In this document: one piece after another, positions 53,034 through 63,035 of the stretch
Layout of the letters: every line of letters starts with the position of its first letter
Numbering within the stretch: the first letter of the stretch is position 1
Assembly: GCF_019351405.1 (NCBI RefSeq)
Contig: NZ_JAHWZX010000002.1
Location: forward strand, 275,629-339,628
Reading direction: 5' to 3'
DNA from: Stakelama flava
Lineage (GTDB): Bacteria > Pseudomonadota > Alphaproteobacteria > Sphingomonadales > Sphingomonadaceae
DNA length: 64,000 nucleotides
Made by a program: the position numbers and the translations under genes
The notes under the pieces: generated by a model
Databases searched by the model: none
Told to the model about the DNA's origin: nothing
The model's input: only the letters and a program-made list of their open reading frames with translations

Positions 53034-54962
53034 TCAGAACGACGCCCAGTCGTCACCGGCATCAGCGGGAACCGCGCCGGGCAGCGCCTTTACCGGTGAT
53101 TTATAGCCGTTACTGCCGTTGACGGGCGTCTTTGCCTTTATCTTCTGCGCAGGGGGCGACGGACGTGGCGCCGGCTTTTGCCGGCCAGTATCGCCCTGTC
53201 CCGATGTCGAGCGCATTTGCGCTTCGCCGGTGTGGAACTGCCCCGCCTGCCGGGCGAGGTTGGACACTTCGCCGGTCAGGTTGCGCGCAGCCGCGGAAGT
53301 CTGTTCGACCATCGCGGCATTTTGCTGTGTGGCATGATCCATCGTACCGATCGCGGCGCTGATTTCGGTGATGGCGTTCGATTGCGCCTGATTGTCGCCG
53401 GCAATGTCGCCGACCAGCGAATGCACCTCGTTCACGTCCTTCAGAATGTCGGCCAGCGCGCCATCCACTTTTTCCACCATGTCGACGGCGGAAATAATCT
53501 CCTCCTGTGTCACGGTAAGCTGTTCGCGCGCACGCCCCGCCTCTTCCTCGGCGCGCATGGCGAGCGCGGACACCAGATCGGCGACGACCGCGAAGCCGCG
53601 TCCCGCCTCGCCCGCGCGTCCCGCCTCGACAGCGGCGTTCATCGCGAGCACGCGCGTCTGGAACGCGATCTTGTCGAGGCCCTCGATCACATCGTCAATG
53701 CCCTTGGCGCTGTCGGACACGCGGCTCATCGCGCGGGTCGCCCCATCGGCAACGCCGCGTCCGTTGGTCACCGTTGCGATCGCACCATCGGCGCGATGCA
53801 CCGTGCGCTGCGCTGCGGCGGCGGTGGTGCGCAGCCGGTCGTTCATCTGGGTCACGGCGGCGGAAGTCTGTTCAAGGCTCGCCGCGTTGCTTTCGGTGCG
53901 GCGCGCCAGATCCTCCGATGCGGCGGCGATTTCATGCGCGCCGGTGTCGATGCTGGCGGTCGATTGCATCACCGTGCCGATCAGCGTGCGCAAGCTGGCG
54001 ACGGCCTGGTTGAAGTTGGAACGGACCTCGGCATAGGCTGGCGGGAATTCGGGCACGATATCGACGGTCAGATCACCCTGTGACAGGCCGCTGAGCGAGT
54101 GGCTGAGCGCATCGACGACTTCGCGCTGCTGCGCTTCGGCCTTCTGCTTGGCGGCATCATCCGCCTTTTGCCTGCGGGCATTGTCACGGAACACGATCAC
54201 CGCGCGCGCCATTTCGCCGATCTCGTCGCGGCGCGCATCGTTGCGGATTTCGATATCGGTATCGCCATCGGCCAGCCGCCGCATGCGATCGGTGACTTCG
54301 GCGATGGGTCCGGTCACCTGATAGCGGACGAGCGCGAGCACCAATGCGACGATCGCGATCAGCCCGATCACCGACATCACGATCATCGAACGGATCGTGC
54401 TCGCGGCTTTTTCATCGAGACGTTTGGCGTCTGCCGCGGCACGGCCGCGTATCTCGGCGGAAATCTCGCTGGCGGTTGTGTCCACCTGCGCAAAGGGCGC
54501 TTTTGCATCATGCTGCAGAACGTCCTCTGCATCACCCTTGCGCCCCTGTCGCCAGAGCGCGGGAATTTTCGCGGTCTGTTGACGATATTCGGCGATGGCG
54601 GCGTTCAGCTTGTCGAACTGTCCCGCCTGCTGATCGGGAACCAGCGTGCGAAGCTTCGAAAGCCGCTGATCGACCTTGCTGCGGATATCCGATATCTCCG
54701 TCAGCATCGCTTCGAAATCTCCGCGGTCATTTTCGATGACCGTGAACAGCCACAACTGTTCGATACGCTGCTGATCGGTGCGGATTTCTCCTGCCAGCCC
54801 GACGGCCTGCGTATCACGCTCCGCCAGTTGCTGCGTCGCGGCGGTGGTCGATTGCAGCGACACGACGCCAAGCGTCGCGATAACGATCGTCAGGATCGTC
54901 GACAGCGCGACTCCGATCATGAGTTTCACGGACATCCGCAAATCGGAAAGTTTGTTCAGCAT
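53034..54962 (-). CDS. Methyl-accepting chemotaxis protein
   Basis: 642 residues from the ATG at 54962. Helix 1 at residues about 14-36 (MIGVALSTILTIVIATLGVVSL), periplasmic four-helix sensor, helix 2 at about 190 (MIVMSVIGLIAIVALVLALV), HAMP, and a signalling domain whose tip reads KIAFQTRVLAMNAAVEAGRAGEAGRGFAVVADLVSALAMRA. The tip is diverged from the usual VAEEVR/LAQRS. The C-terminus ends DDWASF, matching the xWxxF pentapeptide that tethers CheR/CheB. No other chemotaxis genes are in the window. Ligand unknown. Confidence 0.92.
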   Translation of the reverse strand: MLNKLSDLRMSVKLMIGVALSTILTIVIATLGVVSLQSTTAATQQLAERDTQAVGLAGEIRTDQQRIEQLWLFTVIENDRGDFEAMLTEISDIRSKVDQRLSKLRTLVPDQQAGQFDKLNAAIAEYRQQTAKIPALWRQGRKGDAEDVLQHDAKAPFAQVDTTASEISAEIRGRAAADAKRLDEKAASTIRSMIVMSVIGLIAIVALVLALVRYQVTGPIAEVTDRMRRLADGDTDIEIRNDARRDEIGEMARAVIVFRDNARRQKADDAAKQKAEAQQREVVDALSHSLSGLSQGDLTVDIVPEFPPAYAEVRSNFNQAVASLRTLIGTVMQSTASIDTGAHEIAAASEDLARRTESNAASLEQTSAAVTQMNDRLRTTAAAAQRTVHRADGAIATVTNGRGVADGATRAMSRVSDSAKGIDDVIEGLDKIAFQTRVLAMNAAVEAGRAGEAGRGFAVVADLVSALAMRAEEEAGRAREQLTVTQEEIISAVDMVEKVDGALADILKDVNEVHSLVGDIAGDNQAQSNAITEISAAIGTMDHATQQNAAMVEQTSAAARNLTGEVSNLARQAGQFHTGEAQMRSTSGQGDTGRQKPAPRPSPPAQKIKAKTPVNGSNGYKSPVKALPGAVPADAGDDWASF

Positions 54963-55371
54963 CGGGCACCCTGGCAAGTTAAGATCATGTCAAGGCGCCT
55001 CTCCCTTCGCCTTTCCTTGCAGCATTTATAGGCGACGCGGACGCTTAACCGGGCGCGAAAGCCCGCAATATCGTTGCGCTTGCGAACCGCAATCGCAGCG
55101 ACGATGCGGCATGACAAAGGTAATGAACCGCTGTCCGTGGGATTAGTGTCGAATGAAAACAGCGGTTTAGAACGCTGGTTTGGAAACGCGTCGGCAAAAT
55201 ATGTCGGGCATCGGCCCCCGTACAGATCGAAGCGATTCTTTCGGATTTTCGGCTGCGCGCGGCAATCGGGGCGTATCGTTCGACATGTTTTCGACGCATT
55301 GCCCGCCTATTCCCCGCGCTAGGTGAGGACCTTCCAATCCCCCTCACCGCGCCTGTTCATGCGGAGTTCCC
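54963..55371. promoter_or_regulatory. Divergent spacer, chemoreceptor / TonB-like gene
   Basis: 409 bp without a gene. Seen: CGGGC-GCGAAA-GCCCG (55050-55065), distant arms AACCGCTGT (55126-55134) and ACAGCGGTT (55159-55167), and GGTGAGG/CCTCACC (55322-55348) in the leader of the TonB-like gene. No regulator-specific motif recognised. Confidence 0.35.
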
Positions 55372-56196
55372 TTGTTCCAGTCAGCGCGCGAACGAATGAC
55401 CGGTTTTTCCGAACGGTGGCGCGCGCGCTATGGCGACCGGTTCGCGGGGTTGCTGCTTGCGCTGCTGGTCGAGTTGCTGCTCGCGCTGCTGCTGCTCACC
55501 CTCGCCAAGCCAACCCTGTTCAAACAGGCGGACAGCCAGCAGTCGCTGAGCGTGTTCGATGTGCCGGACAGCGCCGATCAGTCGGAAAAAGCCGATAAGA
55601 GCCCGACGGAACAGGCAAAGCCTTCCCAACAGCCGCAGCCCCGACCGCAACCGGAAACCGCGCAGCAGCCGACACCGCCACCACCCGACCGGCCCAGGCC
55701 GCCGCCGCAACCGACAAAACAGACGACTCCGCCCTGGATCGAACTGTCGCAAAGCGAAATGGCGTCAAGCGATATCAGATCGAAAGCGCCGCCCGCGCCC
55801 ACTGTATCGGCAGCGCCGTCAAAGCCGGTTTACGGCCCCGTTGCGCCGCCGGGAACCGGCATCGGCGCAAATGATACGCCGCAAGTCGGCACCGCCCCCA
55901 ATGGCGAACCGCTATATGCGGCGAGCTGGTATCGCGAACCCTATGACGATGAACTGCGCGGATTCCTGTCCAGCGCATCGGGTCCCGGCTGGGGGCTGAT
56001 CGCGTGCAAGACCGCGCCGCAATACCGGGTCGAGGATTGCCAGATCATCGACGAATACCCCGAAGGTTCCGGCATTGCCCGCGCGGTTCAGGCGGCAGCG
56101 TTCCAGTTCAAGGTGCGACCGCCGCGCGTGGGCGGCAAGCAGCAGATCGGGGCATGGGTTCGCATCCGCATCGATTATCAGCAGAAACTTCGCTGA
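55372..56196 (+). CDS. TonB-like periplasm-spanning protein
   Basis: 274 residues if started at the TTG at 55372 (GCGGAG 6 bp upstream); the first ATG is 55396. One membrane helix (FAGLLLALLVELLLALLLLTLA), a Pro/Gln-rich linker (PQPRPQPETAQQPTPPPPDRPRPPPQPT), and a C-terminal domain (APNGEPLYAASWYREPYDDELRGFL..., IARAVQAAAFQFKVRPPRVGGK) similar to TonB-family C-termini. No exbB/exbD beside it. Probably an energy-transduction or envelope protein. Confidence 0.65.
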   Translation: MFQSARERMTGFSERWRARYGDRFAGLLLALLVELLLALLLLTLAKPTLFKQADSQQSLSVFDVPDSADQSEKADKSPTEQAKPSQQPQPRPQPETAQQPTPPPPDRPRPPPQPTKQTTPPWIELSQSEMASSDIRSKAPPAPTVSAAPSKPVYGPVAPPGTGIGANDTPQVGTAPNGEPLYAASWYREPYDDELRGFLSSASGPGWGLIACKTAPQYRVEDCQIIDEYPEGSGIARAVQAAAFQFKVRPPRVGGKQQIGAWVRIRIDYQQKLR

Positions 56197-56211
56197 TACG
56201 GGCAAACGCTG

Positions 56212-57213
56212 CTACCGCCCGATCTCGACCACCAGCTTTCCGATCGCCTGACGCGCCGCCATTTTAGCGATAGCGCGCCCGCCCTTGGCAAGCGGGAAGC
56301 GTTCGGTGACCTTTGGCGCGATCCTGCCCGCCTCCCACAGGCTGAACAGCGTTTCGACATGCGCCGCGTTCGCCTTCGGATCGCGCATCGCGAACGCGCC
56401 CCAGAATACGCCGCACACATCGCAGCTTTTGAGCAGGGTCAGGTTCAGCGGCAACTTCGGGATACCCGCCGGAAAGCCGACTACCAGATAGCGCCCTTCC
56501 CACCCGATCGACCGCAGCGCCGGTTCGGTATAATCCCCGCCGACCGGATCGTAGATCACTTGCGCGCCGTCGGGTCCCAGCGCTTCCTTGAACCGGTTGG
56601 CAAGCGCCTTTGACTGCTCCTTGTCGAACGGCGCGCGATCATAGATCAGCACGTCGTCCGCGCCCGCTTGCCGCGCCGCCGCTGCCTTTTCCTCGCTCGA
56701 CACCGCCGCGACGACCCGCGCGCCATAGGCCTTGCCCAGTTCGATCGCGGCCAGCCCCACGCCGCCCGCAGCGCCGAGGATGAGCAGGTTGTCGCCGGAT
56801 TTCAGACGCCCGCGATCGAGCAGCGCATGAATGGTGGTGGCATAGGTGAGCAGCAGCGCCGCGCCCTCGACATGGCTGCGTCCGTCGGGAAGGCGATAGG
56901 CGCGGGCCGCATCGATGATGACCTTTTCCGACAATCCGCCATGGCCCACCATCGCCAGCATCCGATCGCCCACGGCCCAGCCGGTGACGCCGTCGCCCAC
57001 AGCTTCCACCACGCCTGAAATCTCCCCGCCGGGCGCGAAGGGGCGCGGTGGTTTGAACTGATATTTGTCCTCGATGATCAGAACATCGGGATAGTTGATC
57101 GAACACGCTTTTACCGCGATCAACAACTCGCCGTCGCCCGGTGTCGGATCGGGCAGATCGGCGATTTCCAGAGTTTCGGGTCCGCCAGGTGCCTTAGACA
57201 GTAATGCTTTCAT
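56212..57213 (-). CDS. NADPH:quinone oxidoreductase-like (zinc-independent MDR)
   Basis: 333 residues from the ATG at 57213. Medium-chain reductase fold: [36 protein letters not shown], Rossmann motif [23 protein letters not shown], and [27 protein letters not shown]. Lacks zinc ligands, as in QOR/NQO-type enzymes. Overlaps the end of leuD by 20 bp, so it is part of the leu operon transcript. Substrate unknown. Confidence 0.88.
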   Translation of the reverse strand: MKALLSKAPGGPETLEIADLPDPTPGDGELLIAVKACSINYPDVLIIEDKYQFKPPRPFAPGGEISGVVEAVGDGVTGWAVGDRMLAMVGHGGLSEKVIIDAARAYRLPDGRSHVEGAALLLTYATTIHALLDRGRLKSGDNLLILGAAGGVGLAAIELGKAYGARVVAAVSSEEKAAAARQAGADDVLIYDRAPFDKEQSKALANRFKEALGPDGAQVIYDPVGGDYTEPALRSIGWEGRYLVVGFPAGIPKLPLNLTLLKSCDVCGVFWGAFAMRDPKANAAHVETLFSLWEAGRIAPKVTERFPLAKGGRAIAKMAARQAIGKLVVEIGR

Positions 57214-57805
57214 TGCCGCTCTCCCGCTTGATCCACGGTCGCGACTTGCCGACCGCATTTTCGTAATTCGAAATTGCGGTATCTTTTGCCAGCGTAATGC
57301 CGATCTCGTCCAGCCCCTGCATCAGACATTCGCGGCGGAAGGGATCGAGGGTGAAGGTGAAGCGATCCTGAAACGGCGTGGTGACGGTCATCGTTTCCAG
57401 GTCGATGCTGATCTCATCGGTTTTCGCGACCTCTATCAACCGGTCAACCGCGGCTTGCGGCAACACCACAGTGACGATGCCGTTCTTGAACGCGTTGCCG
57501 GAAAAGATGTCCGAAAAACCCGGCGCGATCACCGCTTTCACCCCCATGTCGCCCAGTGCCCATGCGGCGTGTTCACGGCTCGACCCGCAGCCGAAATTGT
57601 CGCCCGCGATCAGGATCGGCGACCCGGCATATTCGGGGTCGTCAAAGACATTGCCCGGCTTCGCCCGCACGCTTTCGAACGCGCCCTTGCCCAGCCCTTC
57701 GCGCGTCGTGGTTTTCAACCAATGCGCCGGGATGATGATGTCGGTGTCGATATTTTCCGCACCCCACGGGTACGCCCGACCTTCGACATGGGTTACGGCG
57801 TCCAT
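57194..57805 (-). CDS. leuD: 3-isopropylmalate dehydratase, small subunit
   Basis: 203 residues from the ATG at 57805 (GGGAGGAATTG upstream). Aconitase-swivel domain that completes isopropylmalate isomerase with LeuC. Motifs: [64 protein letters not shown]. Leucine synthesis. Confidence 0.95.
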   Translation of the reverse strand: MDAVTHVEGRAYPWGAENIDTDIIIPAHWLKTTTREGLGKGAFESVRAKPGNVFDDPEYAGSPILIAGDNFGCGSSREHAAWALGDMGVKAVIAPGFSDIFSGNAFKNGIVTVVLPQAAVDRLIEVAKTDEISIDLETMTVTTPFQDRFTFTLDPFRRECLMQGLDEIGITLAKDTAISNYENAVGKSRPWIKRESGNESITV

Positions 57806-57851
57806 CAATTCCTCCCGGTGATATTTCGCGCCGGGCGGAAACTTCCGCCGC

Positions 57852-57995
57852 TCAGCGCTGAGCTGGTTGCGACGACGCGGCCATGGCGGACGGGATGATG
57901 GCCTGCGTTCCAGTGGTGTGCAACGATGCGGCATAGGCTGCGGCAAGCCCGCTCAACACGGTGCCACACACAAGCACCGTCAGTGCACGTTTCAT
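57852..57995 (-). CDS. Small exported peptide between leuC and leuD
   Basis: 47 codons beginning [18 protein letters not shown] and continuing [10 protein letters not shown] to a C-terminal SSQPAQR. It has all parts of a Sec signal peptide: two basic residues, a hydrophobic core, and AYA or AQA-like cleavage sites, leaving only about 25 residues mature. The ATG is 3 bp after the leuC stop, with GGGGGAA 6 bp upstream, so it should be translated from the leu transcript. No family recognised. Its small size means it is easily missed by gene finders. Confidence 0.55.
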   Translation of the reverse strand: MKRALTVLVCGTVLSGLAAAYAASLHTTGTQAIIPSAMAASSQPAQR

Positions 57996-57998
57996 CGA

Positions 57999-59435
57999 TC
58001 ATTCCCCCATCAGGTCACGCACATCACTCAACCGTCCCGTCACGGCCGCCGCCGCCGCCATGGCAGGCGACAACAGGTGCGTCCGTGCCCCCGGTCCCTG
58101 CCGCCCTACGAAATTCCGGTTCGAAGTGGAAGCACAACGTTCGCCCGCAGGCACTTTATCGGGGTTCATGGCAAGGCACATCGAACATCCCGGTTCGCGC
58201 CATTCGAATCCGGCTTCGGTGAAGATGCGGTCGAGTCCCTCGGCCTCGGCCTGACGCTTGACCAGCCCCGATCCGGGCACGATCAACGCCTGGCGGACGG
58301 TATCGGCCACCCGCCTTCCGTTCAGCACCGCCGCGGCGGCGCGCAAATCCTCTATCCGGCTGTTGGTGCAGCTTCCGATAAAGATATTCTCGATACCGAT
58401 ATCCTGCATCGCGGTGCCGGGGGCCAGCCCCATGTAATCGAGCGACCGGCGCGCGGCATCGCGCTTTGCCGGGTCGGCAAAACTGTCGGGATCGGGCACG
58501 ACACCGGTGATCGGTACGACATCGTCCGGGCTGTTGCCCCAGGTGACGCATGGCGCGATGTCGCTCGCATCCAGCTTCACCGTGCGATCGTAGACCGCGC
58601 CGGGATCGCTGGGCAGCGTTTTCCAGTAATCCACCGCCCATGCCCAGGCATCGCCCTGCGGCGCCATGGGACGGCCCCGGATGTAATCGAACGTCGTCTG
58701 GTCTGGCGCGATCAGGCCGGCGCGCGCGCCGCCCTCGATGGACATATTGGATACCGTCAGCCGCCCCTCGACCGAAAGCCCGCGAATGACGTCTCCGGTA
58801 TATTCGATGACATGGCCGGTGCCGCCGCCCGCGCCGATCCGGCCGATGATAGCCAGAATCACGTCCTTGGCGCTCACCCCGAAGCCGAGCGAGCCTTCGA
58901 CGCGCACTTCCATCGTCTTTGACTGTGACAGGAGCAGCGTTTGCGTGGCGAGCACATGCTCGACCTCGCTCGTCCCGATGCCGAAGGCAAGCGCGCCCAA
59001 TGCGCCATGCGCGGCGGTATGGCTGTCGCCGCACACCAGCGTCATGCCCGGCAGCGTAAATCCCTGTTCGGGGCCGACGACATGGACGATCCCCTGTTCG
59101 GGGGCGGTCGCGCCGAAATAATCAATGCCGAATTCGGCCGTATTGCGCTCCAGCGCCTCCAACTGCCCGGCGCTTTGCGGATCGGCGATGGGCAGCCGCG
59201 CGCCGTTTTCGTCCACCCGTGCGGTGGTCGGCAGATTATGGTCGGGAACGGCAAGCGTAAGATCGGGCCGCCGCACCGTACGCCCGGAATTGCGCAGCCC
59301 TTCAAATGCCTGCGGACTCGTCACTTCGTGAACAAGATGCCGGTCGATATAGATCAGGCAGGTGCCGTCGTCCCGGCGCTCGACCACATGGTCGGCCCAG
59401 ATTTTCTCATATAAGGTGCGGGGTTTGCTCGCCAT
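57999..59435 (-). CDS. leuC: 3-isopropylmalate dehydratase, large subunit
   Basis: 478 residues from the ATG at 59435. Aconitase-type [4Fe-4S] enzyme; cluster Cys in [15 protein letters not shown] and the CSMC pair in [12 protein letters not shown]. Other motifs: [67 protein letters not shown]. Works with LeuD. No leuA or leuB in the window. Confidence 0.95.
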   Translation of the reverse strand: MASKPRTLYEKIWADHVVERRDDGTCLIYIDRHLVHEVTSPQAFEGLRNSGRTVRRPDLTLAVPDHNLPTTARVDENGARLPIADPQSAGQLEALERNTAEFGIDYFGATAPEQGIVHVVGPEQGFTLPGMTLVCGDSHTAAHGALGALAFGIGTSEVEHVLATQTLLLSQSKTMEVRVEGSLGFGVSAKDVILAIIGRIGAGGGTGHVIEYTGDVIRGLSVEGRLTVSNMSIEGGARAGLIAPDQTTFDYIRGRPMAPQGDAWAWAVDYWKTLPSDPGAVYDRTVKLDASDIAPCVTWGNSPDDVVPITGVVPDPDSFADPAKRDAARRSLDYMGLAPGTAMQDIGIENIFIGSCTNSRIEDLRAAAAVLNGRRVADTVRQALIVPGSGLVKRQAEAEGLDRIFTEAGFEWREPGCSMCLAMNPDKVPAGERCASTSNRNFVGRQGPGARTHLLSPAMAAAAAVTGRLSDVRDLMGE

Positions 59436-59479
59436 GGGGCGGGTATCTATCCGAAAAATGCGTGAAAGCAAGAAAAATA

Positions 59480-60427
59480 CTAATTTTCGTGCGCAGTCCT
59501 AGCTGGCCTTTCCGGTCCGGGCCACCGCGCGCAGGGTTCGGACTTCACGAAATCAACAAAGGCGCGGAGCGGCGCGGGCAGATAGCGTCTGCCCGAATAA
59601 TATAGAAACGGTCCGTCAAAGCTTGGCCACCACTCCTCCAGCACCGGTTCCAGGCGGCCCTGTTTGAACAATGGCTGCAACCAATCCTCGAACAGTCCGA
59701 CGATCCCCATACCCCCGATCGCCGCATCGGTCATCAGGTCAGCGCCGCCACCCACCTGCAACAGCAGCGGCCCGCGTGGTTCCAGCCGGATTTCCTCGCC
59801 CGCCTTTTCAAATTCCCACTCCAGCGAACGGCCGCTCGCGAAGCACGCTTCCAGACAGGCATGACCCAGCAACTCGCGTGGATGCGACGGCCGGCCATGC
59901 GCCGCCAGATAGGCAGGCGAAGCAGCGAACGCATAACGCTGCCGCGCCGGGCCGATGGGGATCGCGATCATATCCTGCTCCAGCCGCTCGCCATAGCGGA
60001 TGCCTGCGTCGCAACCGGCGGCAAGGAGGTCGACGAAACTTTCGTCCACCATCACCTCGACCCGGATATCCGGGTAGGCGGCGTGGAAGCGCGGTACTAT
60101 CCATGGCAGGACCAATCGGGCGGCGACACTGGGCACGTTCAGGCGAAGCCGCCCCACGGGCCGGTCGCGAAATGCATTTACCGAATCGAGTGAAGCATCG
60201 ATCTCCGCAAGGGCGGGCGCAAGCCGCTCGAACAATCGTTCGCCCGCTTCAGTCGGCGTGACGCTTCGCGTCGTGCGATGGAGCAGGCGCACCCCAAGTC
60301 GCGCCTCCACCCGCCGGACCGCATCGCTTAGCGTCGAGGCGGACGCAGAACCGCCTATCGCCGCTTCGCGAAACCCGCCCGCACGCGCAACGGCAACGAA
60401 AGCGGCAAGGTCCTGAAGCTGGCGAAT
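59480..60427 (-). CDS. LysR-family regulator with no ordinary start codon
   Basis: The full winged-helix domain is encoded in frame ([52 protein letters not shown]), followed by the LysR substrate domain ending [11 protein letters not shown]. But from the upstream TAA to the domain there is no ATG, GTG or TTG. The only near-cognate start in the expected place is ATT at 60427 (IRQLQDL), giving 315 residues; the first standard start, GTG at 60310, would lose the helix-turn-helix. Either a rare ATT start, or an inactivated gene. Divergent from an aldo-keto reductase gene, its presumed target. Confidence 0.75.
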   Translation of the reverse strand: MRQLQDLAAFVAVARAGGFREAAIGGSASASTLSDAVRRVEARLGVRLLHRTTRSVTPTEAGERLFERLAPALAEIDASLDSVNAFRDRPVGRLRLNVPSVAARLVLPWIVPRFHAAYPDIRVEVMVDESFVDLLAAGCDAGIRYGERLEQDMIAIPIGPARQRYAFAASPAYLAAHGRPSHPRELLGHACLEACFASGRSLEWEFEKAGEEIRLEPRGPLLLQVGGGADLMTDAAIGGMGIVGLFEDWLQPLFKQGRLEPVLEEWWPSFDGPFLYYSGRRYLPAPLRAFVDFVKSEPCARWPGPERPARTAHEN

Positions 60428-60525
60428 TGTTCGATTATCCGGACAAGTTGTGCAGGTCTGACCGGCTTATCGGATGCAAGGCGAATACTCAACTAAGGCG
60501 CACTCTTCAGCGAAAGGAAATTTTC

Positions 60526-61404
60526 ATGACCGCAATCGAAAAGGCAGGCACCTGGCGCCTTGGCGACCGCATGGTGAAACGGATCGGCTATGGCGCGATG
60601 CAGCTTGCCGGGCCGGGCGTGTTCGGCCCGCCGCGCGATGAGGAAGAGGCGATCGCCGTGTTGCGCGAGGCGGTGGAATCGGGGGTCGATCATATCGACA
60701 CCAGCGATTTTTACGGCCCGCACGTCACCAACCGCATCATTCGCAAGGCGCTTCATCCCTATCCCGACGATCTGACGATCGTGACGAAGATAGGCGCGCG
60801 CCGCGATGGTGAAGGCAACTGGCTGCCCGCCGTGAGCACCGACGAGCTGGAACGTGCCGTGGAGGACAATCTGCGCAATCTGGGCCTTGAAGCCATCGAG
60901 GTCGTCAATCTGCGCCTGATGGGCGATGATCCGCATGGGGCGTGCGACGGCCCGGTCGAACCGATGCTGAGCACAGTGGCGCGTCTTCGCGAACGCGGGC
61001 TGATCCGCCATATCGGGATCAGCAACGCGACCGCGCACGCGGTTGCCGAGGCGCAGAAGATCGTTCCGATCGTGTGCGTGCAGAATCTCTACAATCTCGC
61101 CAATCGCGACGACGATGCGCTGATCGACCAATTGGCGGCGCAGGACATCGCCTATGTCCCCTTCTTCCCGCTGGGCGGATTCAGCCCGCTTCAGTCGGAT
61201 CGGCTGGACAGGGTGGCGAAGCGGGTCGGCGCGACGCCGATGCAGGTCGCGCTTGCATGGCTTCTCCACCGTTCGCCCAACATCCTGCTGATCCCCGGCA
61301 CGTCCTCGCGCGGGCATTTGCGCGAAAATCTGGCAGTGGCTGACATCAGTCTCGACGACGAAGCGCTTGCCGAGCTCGACGCGATCGGCACTGCCGCCGC
61401 ATAA
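60526..61404 (+). CDS. Aldo-keto reductase (YdbC/PdxI-like)
   Basis: 292 residues from the ATG at 60526 (AAAGGAAA upstream). NADPH-dependent barrel oxidoreductase: IDTSDFYGPHVTNRIIRKAL with the catalytic Asp and Tyr, IVTKIGARR with the Lys, and IPGTSSRGHLRENLAVADI as the cofactor-binding C-terminus. The pattern GPHVTN is like E. coli YdbC, described as a pyridoxine 4-dehydrogenase; substrate here is open. Likely under the divergent LysR regulator. Confidence 0.88.
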   Translation: MTAIEKAGTWRLGDRMVKRIGYGAMQLAGPGVFGPPRDEEEAIAVLREAVESGVDHIDTSDFYGPHVTNRIIRKALHPYPDDLTIVTKIGARRDGEGNWLPAVSTDELERAVEDNLRNLGLEAIEVVNLRLMGDDPHGACDGPVEPMLSTVARLRERGLIRHIGISNATAHAVAEAQKIVPIVCVQNLYNLANRDDDALIDQLAAQDIAYVPFFPLGGFSPLQSDRLDRVAKRVGATPMQVALAWLLHRSPNILLIPGTSSRGHLRENLAVADISLDDEALAELDAIGTAAA

Positions 61405-61412
61405 GCGTTATC

Positions 61413-61437
61413 GGGGCACTGGCACGGTCAGTGCCCC
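61413..61437. terminator. Bidirectional terminator
   Basis: GGGGCACTG, loop GCACGGT, CAGTGCCCC: perfect 9-bp stem between the convergent aldo-keto reductase and SulP genes, overlapping the SulP stop codon. Confidence 0.7.
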
Positions 61438-62930
61438 AGAACGCCGAGCGATTCGAACGGCTTGTCATGCTCACCATATTTGTCGATCAGCGTGGCGGTC
61501 GCCTGATTACGGCCGATCACCTCGACCTCTTTGCCTTCGGCGCGCAGGCGAAGCACCATCTTGTCTAGTGCGCCGGTCGCCGAAATGTCCCAGAAATGCG
61601 CGTCGGAAAGGTCGATCACCACGCGCGCCACCTTTTTCTCGCGAAAGACCACTTCCTCGACAATGCGATCGACCGAGGCGAAGAAAATCTGACCAGCGAT
61701 GACATAGGTGCGCGTGCGTCCGTCGGGTGAAAGCGTCGTCGCCATGTTCACCAGCCTGCGCACCTTGCCCGCGAAAAAGATGCCCGAAAGCAAGACGCCC
61801 ACCAGCACGCCGATCGACAGATTGTGCGTCCACACCACCGTAACCACGGTCGCCAGCATCACCGCGCTTGACGGCAGCGGGAAATGGCGCAGTTCCGAAA
61901 AGCTCTGCCAGCGGAAGGTGCTGATGGAAACGAAGATCATCACACCGACCAGCGCAGGCATCGGCACGCGCGCGACCCACGGTCCCAGCGCGACCATCAG
62001 CACCAGCAGCATCGTGCCGGCAACGAAGGTCGACAGCCGCCGCCGCCCGCCCGAACTGATGTTGATCACCGACTGGCCGATCATCGCGCAGCCGCCCATC
62101 GCGCTCAAAAATCCGGTGACGAAATTGGCGACGCCCTGCCCCATGCATTCACGGCGCTTGTCCGATCGCGTTTCGGTCATGTCGTCGACGATCGCCGCGG
62201 TCAGCATCGTTTCCAGCAGGCCCACCGCCGCCATGCCCAGCGAATAGGGCGCGATGATGCCAAGCGTCTCCCATGTCAGCGGCACGTCCGGCAAATGGAA
62301 TGCGGGTAGTGTGGAGGGCAGGTCGCCCATATCGCCTACTGTATTCACATGCGTACCCGTCAACATCGTATAGGCGGCAACCAGCACTACCGCGACCAAC
62401 GGGGCGGGCAGCGCGGTGGTGATCCGGGGAAAGCCGTAGATGATGGCCAGCGTCACCGCGACCAGCACATAGCTCACCCACGGCACGCCGATTAACTGCG
62501 GCAACTGGGCCATGAAGATCAGGATCGCGAGCGCGTTGACGAAACCGGTAATTACCGATCGCGATACGAACCGCATCAGCAGGTTCAGCCGCAACAGCCC
62601 GGCGATCACCTGAAACACGCCCATCAGGATCGTCGCGGCGAACAGATATTCGACGCCATGTTCGCGCACCAGCGGACCGACCAGCACCGCGACGGCGGCG
62701 GTCGCGGCGGAAATCATGCCGGGACGGCCGCCGAAAATCGCGATGATGCACGCGATTGAAAAGCTGGCGTACAGCCCTACGCCGGGATCCACCCCCGCCA
62801 CGATCGAAAACCCGATCGCTTCGGGGATCAGCGCAAGCGCCACCATCAGCCCCGACAGGAACTCCCGTCCGGGGTTTTCCAGCCAGTCGCGGCGGATATT
62901 GGAGGCGAATGACATGCGGACATCGGCCAT
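61428..62930 (-). CDS. SulP-family anion transporter with STAS domain
   Basis: 500 residues from the ATG at 62930 (another at 62915). SulP core: LMVALALIPEAIGFSIVAGVDPGVGLYASF, GRPGMISAATAAVAVLVGPLV, SVITGFVNALAILIFMAQLPQLIG, GQGVANFVTGFLSAMGGCAMIGQSVINISSGGRRRLS. The C-terminal STAS domain has VVIDLSDAHFWDISATGALDKM with the conserved Ser/Thr position. Such proteins carry sulfate, bicarbonate or dicarboxylates; which one is not readable. A possible link to sulfate freed by the sulfatase is speculative given the 47-kb distance. Confidence 0.9.
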   Translation of the reverse strand: MADVRMSFASNIRRDWLENPGREFLSGLMVALALIPEAIGFSIVAGVDPGVGLYASFSIACIIAIFGGRPGMISAATAAVAVLVGPLVREHGVEYLFAATILMGVFQVIAGLLRLNLLMRFVSRSVITGFVNALAILIFMAQLPQLIGVPWVSYVLVAVTLAIIYGFPRITTALPAPLVAVVLVAAYTMLTGTHVNTVGDMGDLPSTLPAFHLPDVPLTWETLGIIAPYSLGMAAVGLLETMLTAAIVDDMTETRSDKRRECMGQGVANFVTGFLSAMGGCAMIGQSVINISSGGRRRLSTFVAGTMLLVLMVALGPWVARVPMPALVGVMIFVSISTFRWQSFSELRHFPLPSSAVMLATVVTVVWTHNLSIGVLVGVLLSGIFFAGKVRRLVNMATTLSPDGRTRTYVIAGQIFFASVDRIVEEVVFREKKVARVVIDLSDAHFWDISATGALDKMVLRLRAEGKEVEVIGRNQATATLIDKYGEHDKPFESLGVLGH

Positions 62931-63035
62931 GGCGGGGCGTTCCTCGTCTGGCGAGCGAGCACGCGCGAAATACTGGCGCGGTATCGATCGGTGGGTGGGA
63001 TTGCTGCGCCGCAACCGGCAAGGCGCGCGCCGCCC

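Noticed and set aside
59436..59479. Leucine attenuator before leuC
   Set aside because: No leucine-rich leader peptide or terminator/antiterminator pair is visible in the short gap.
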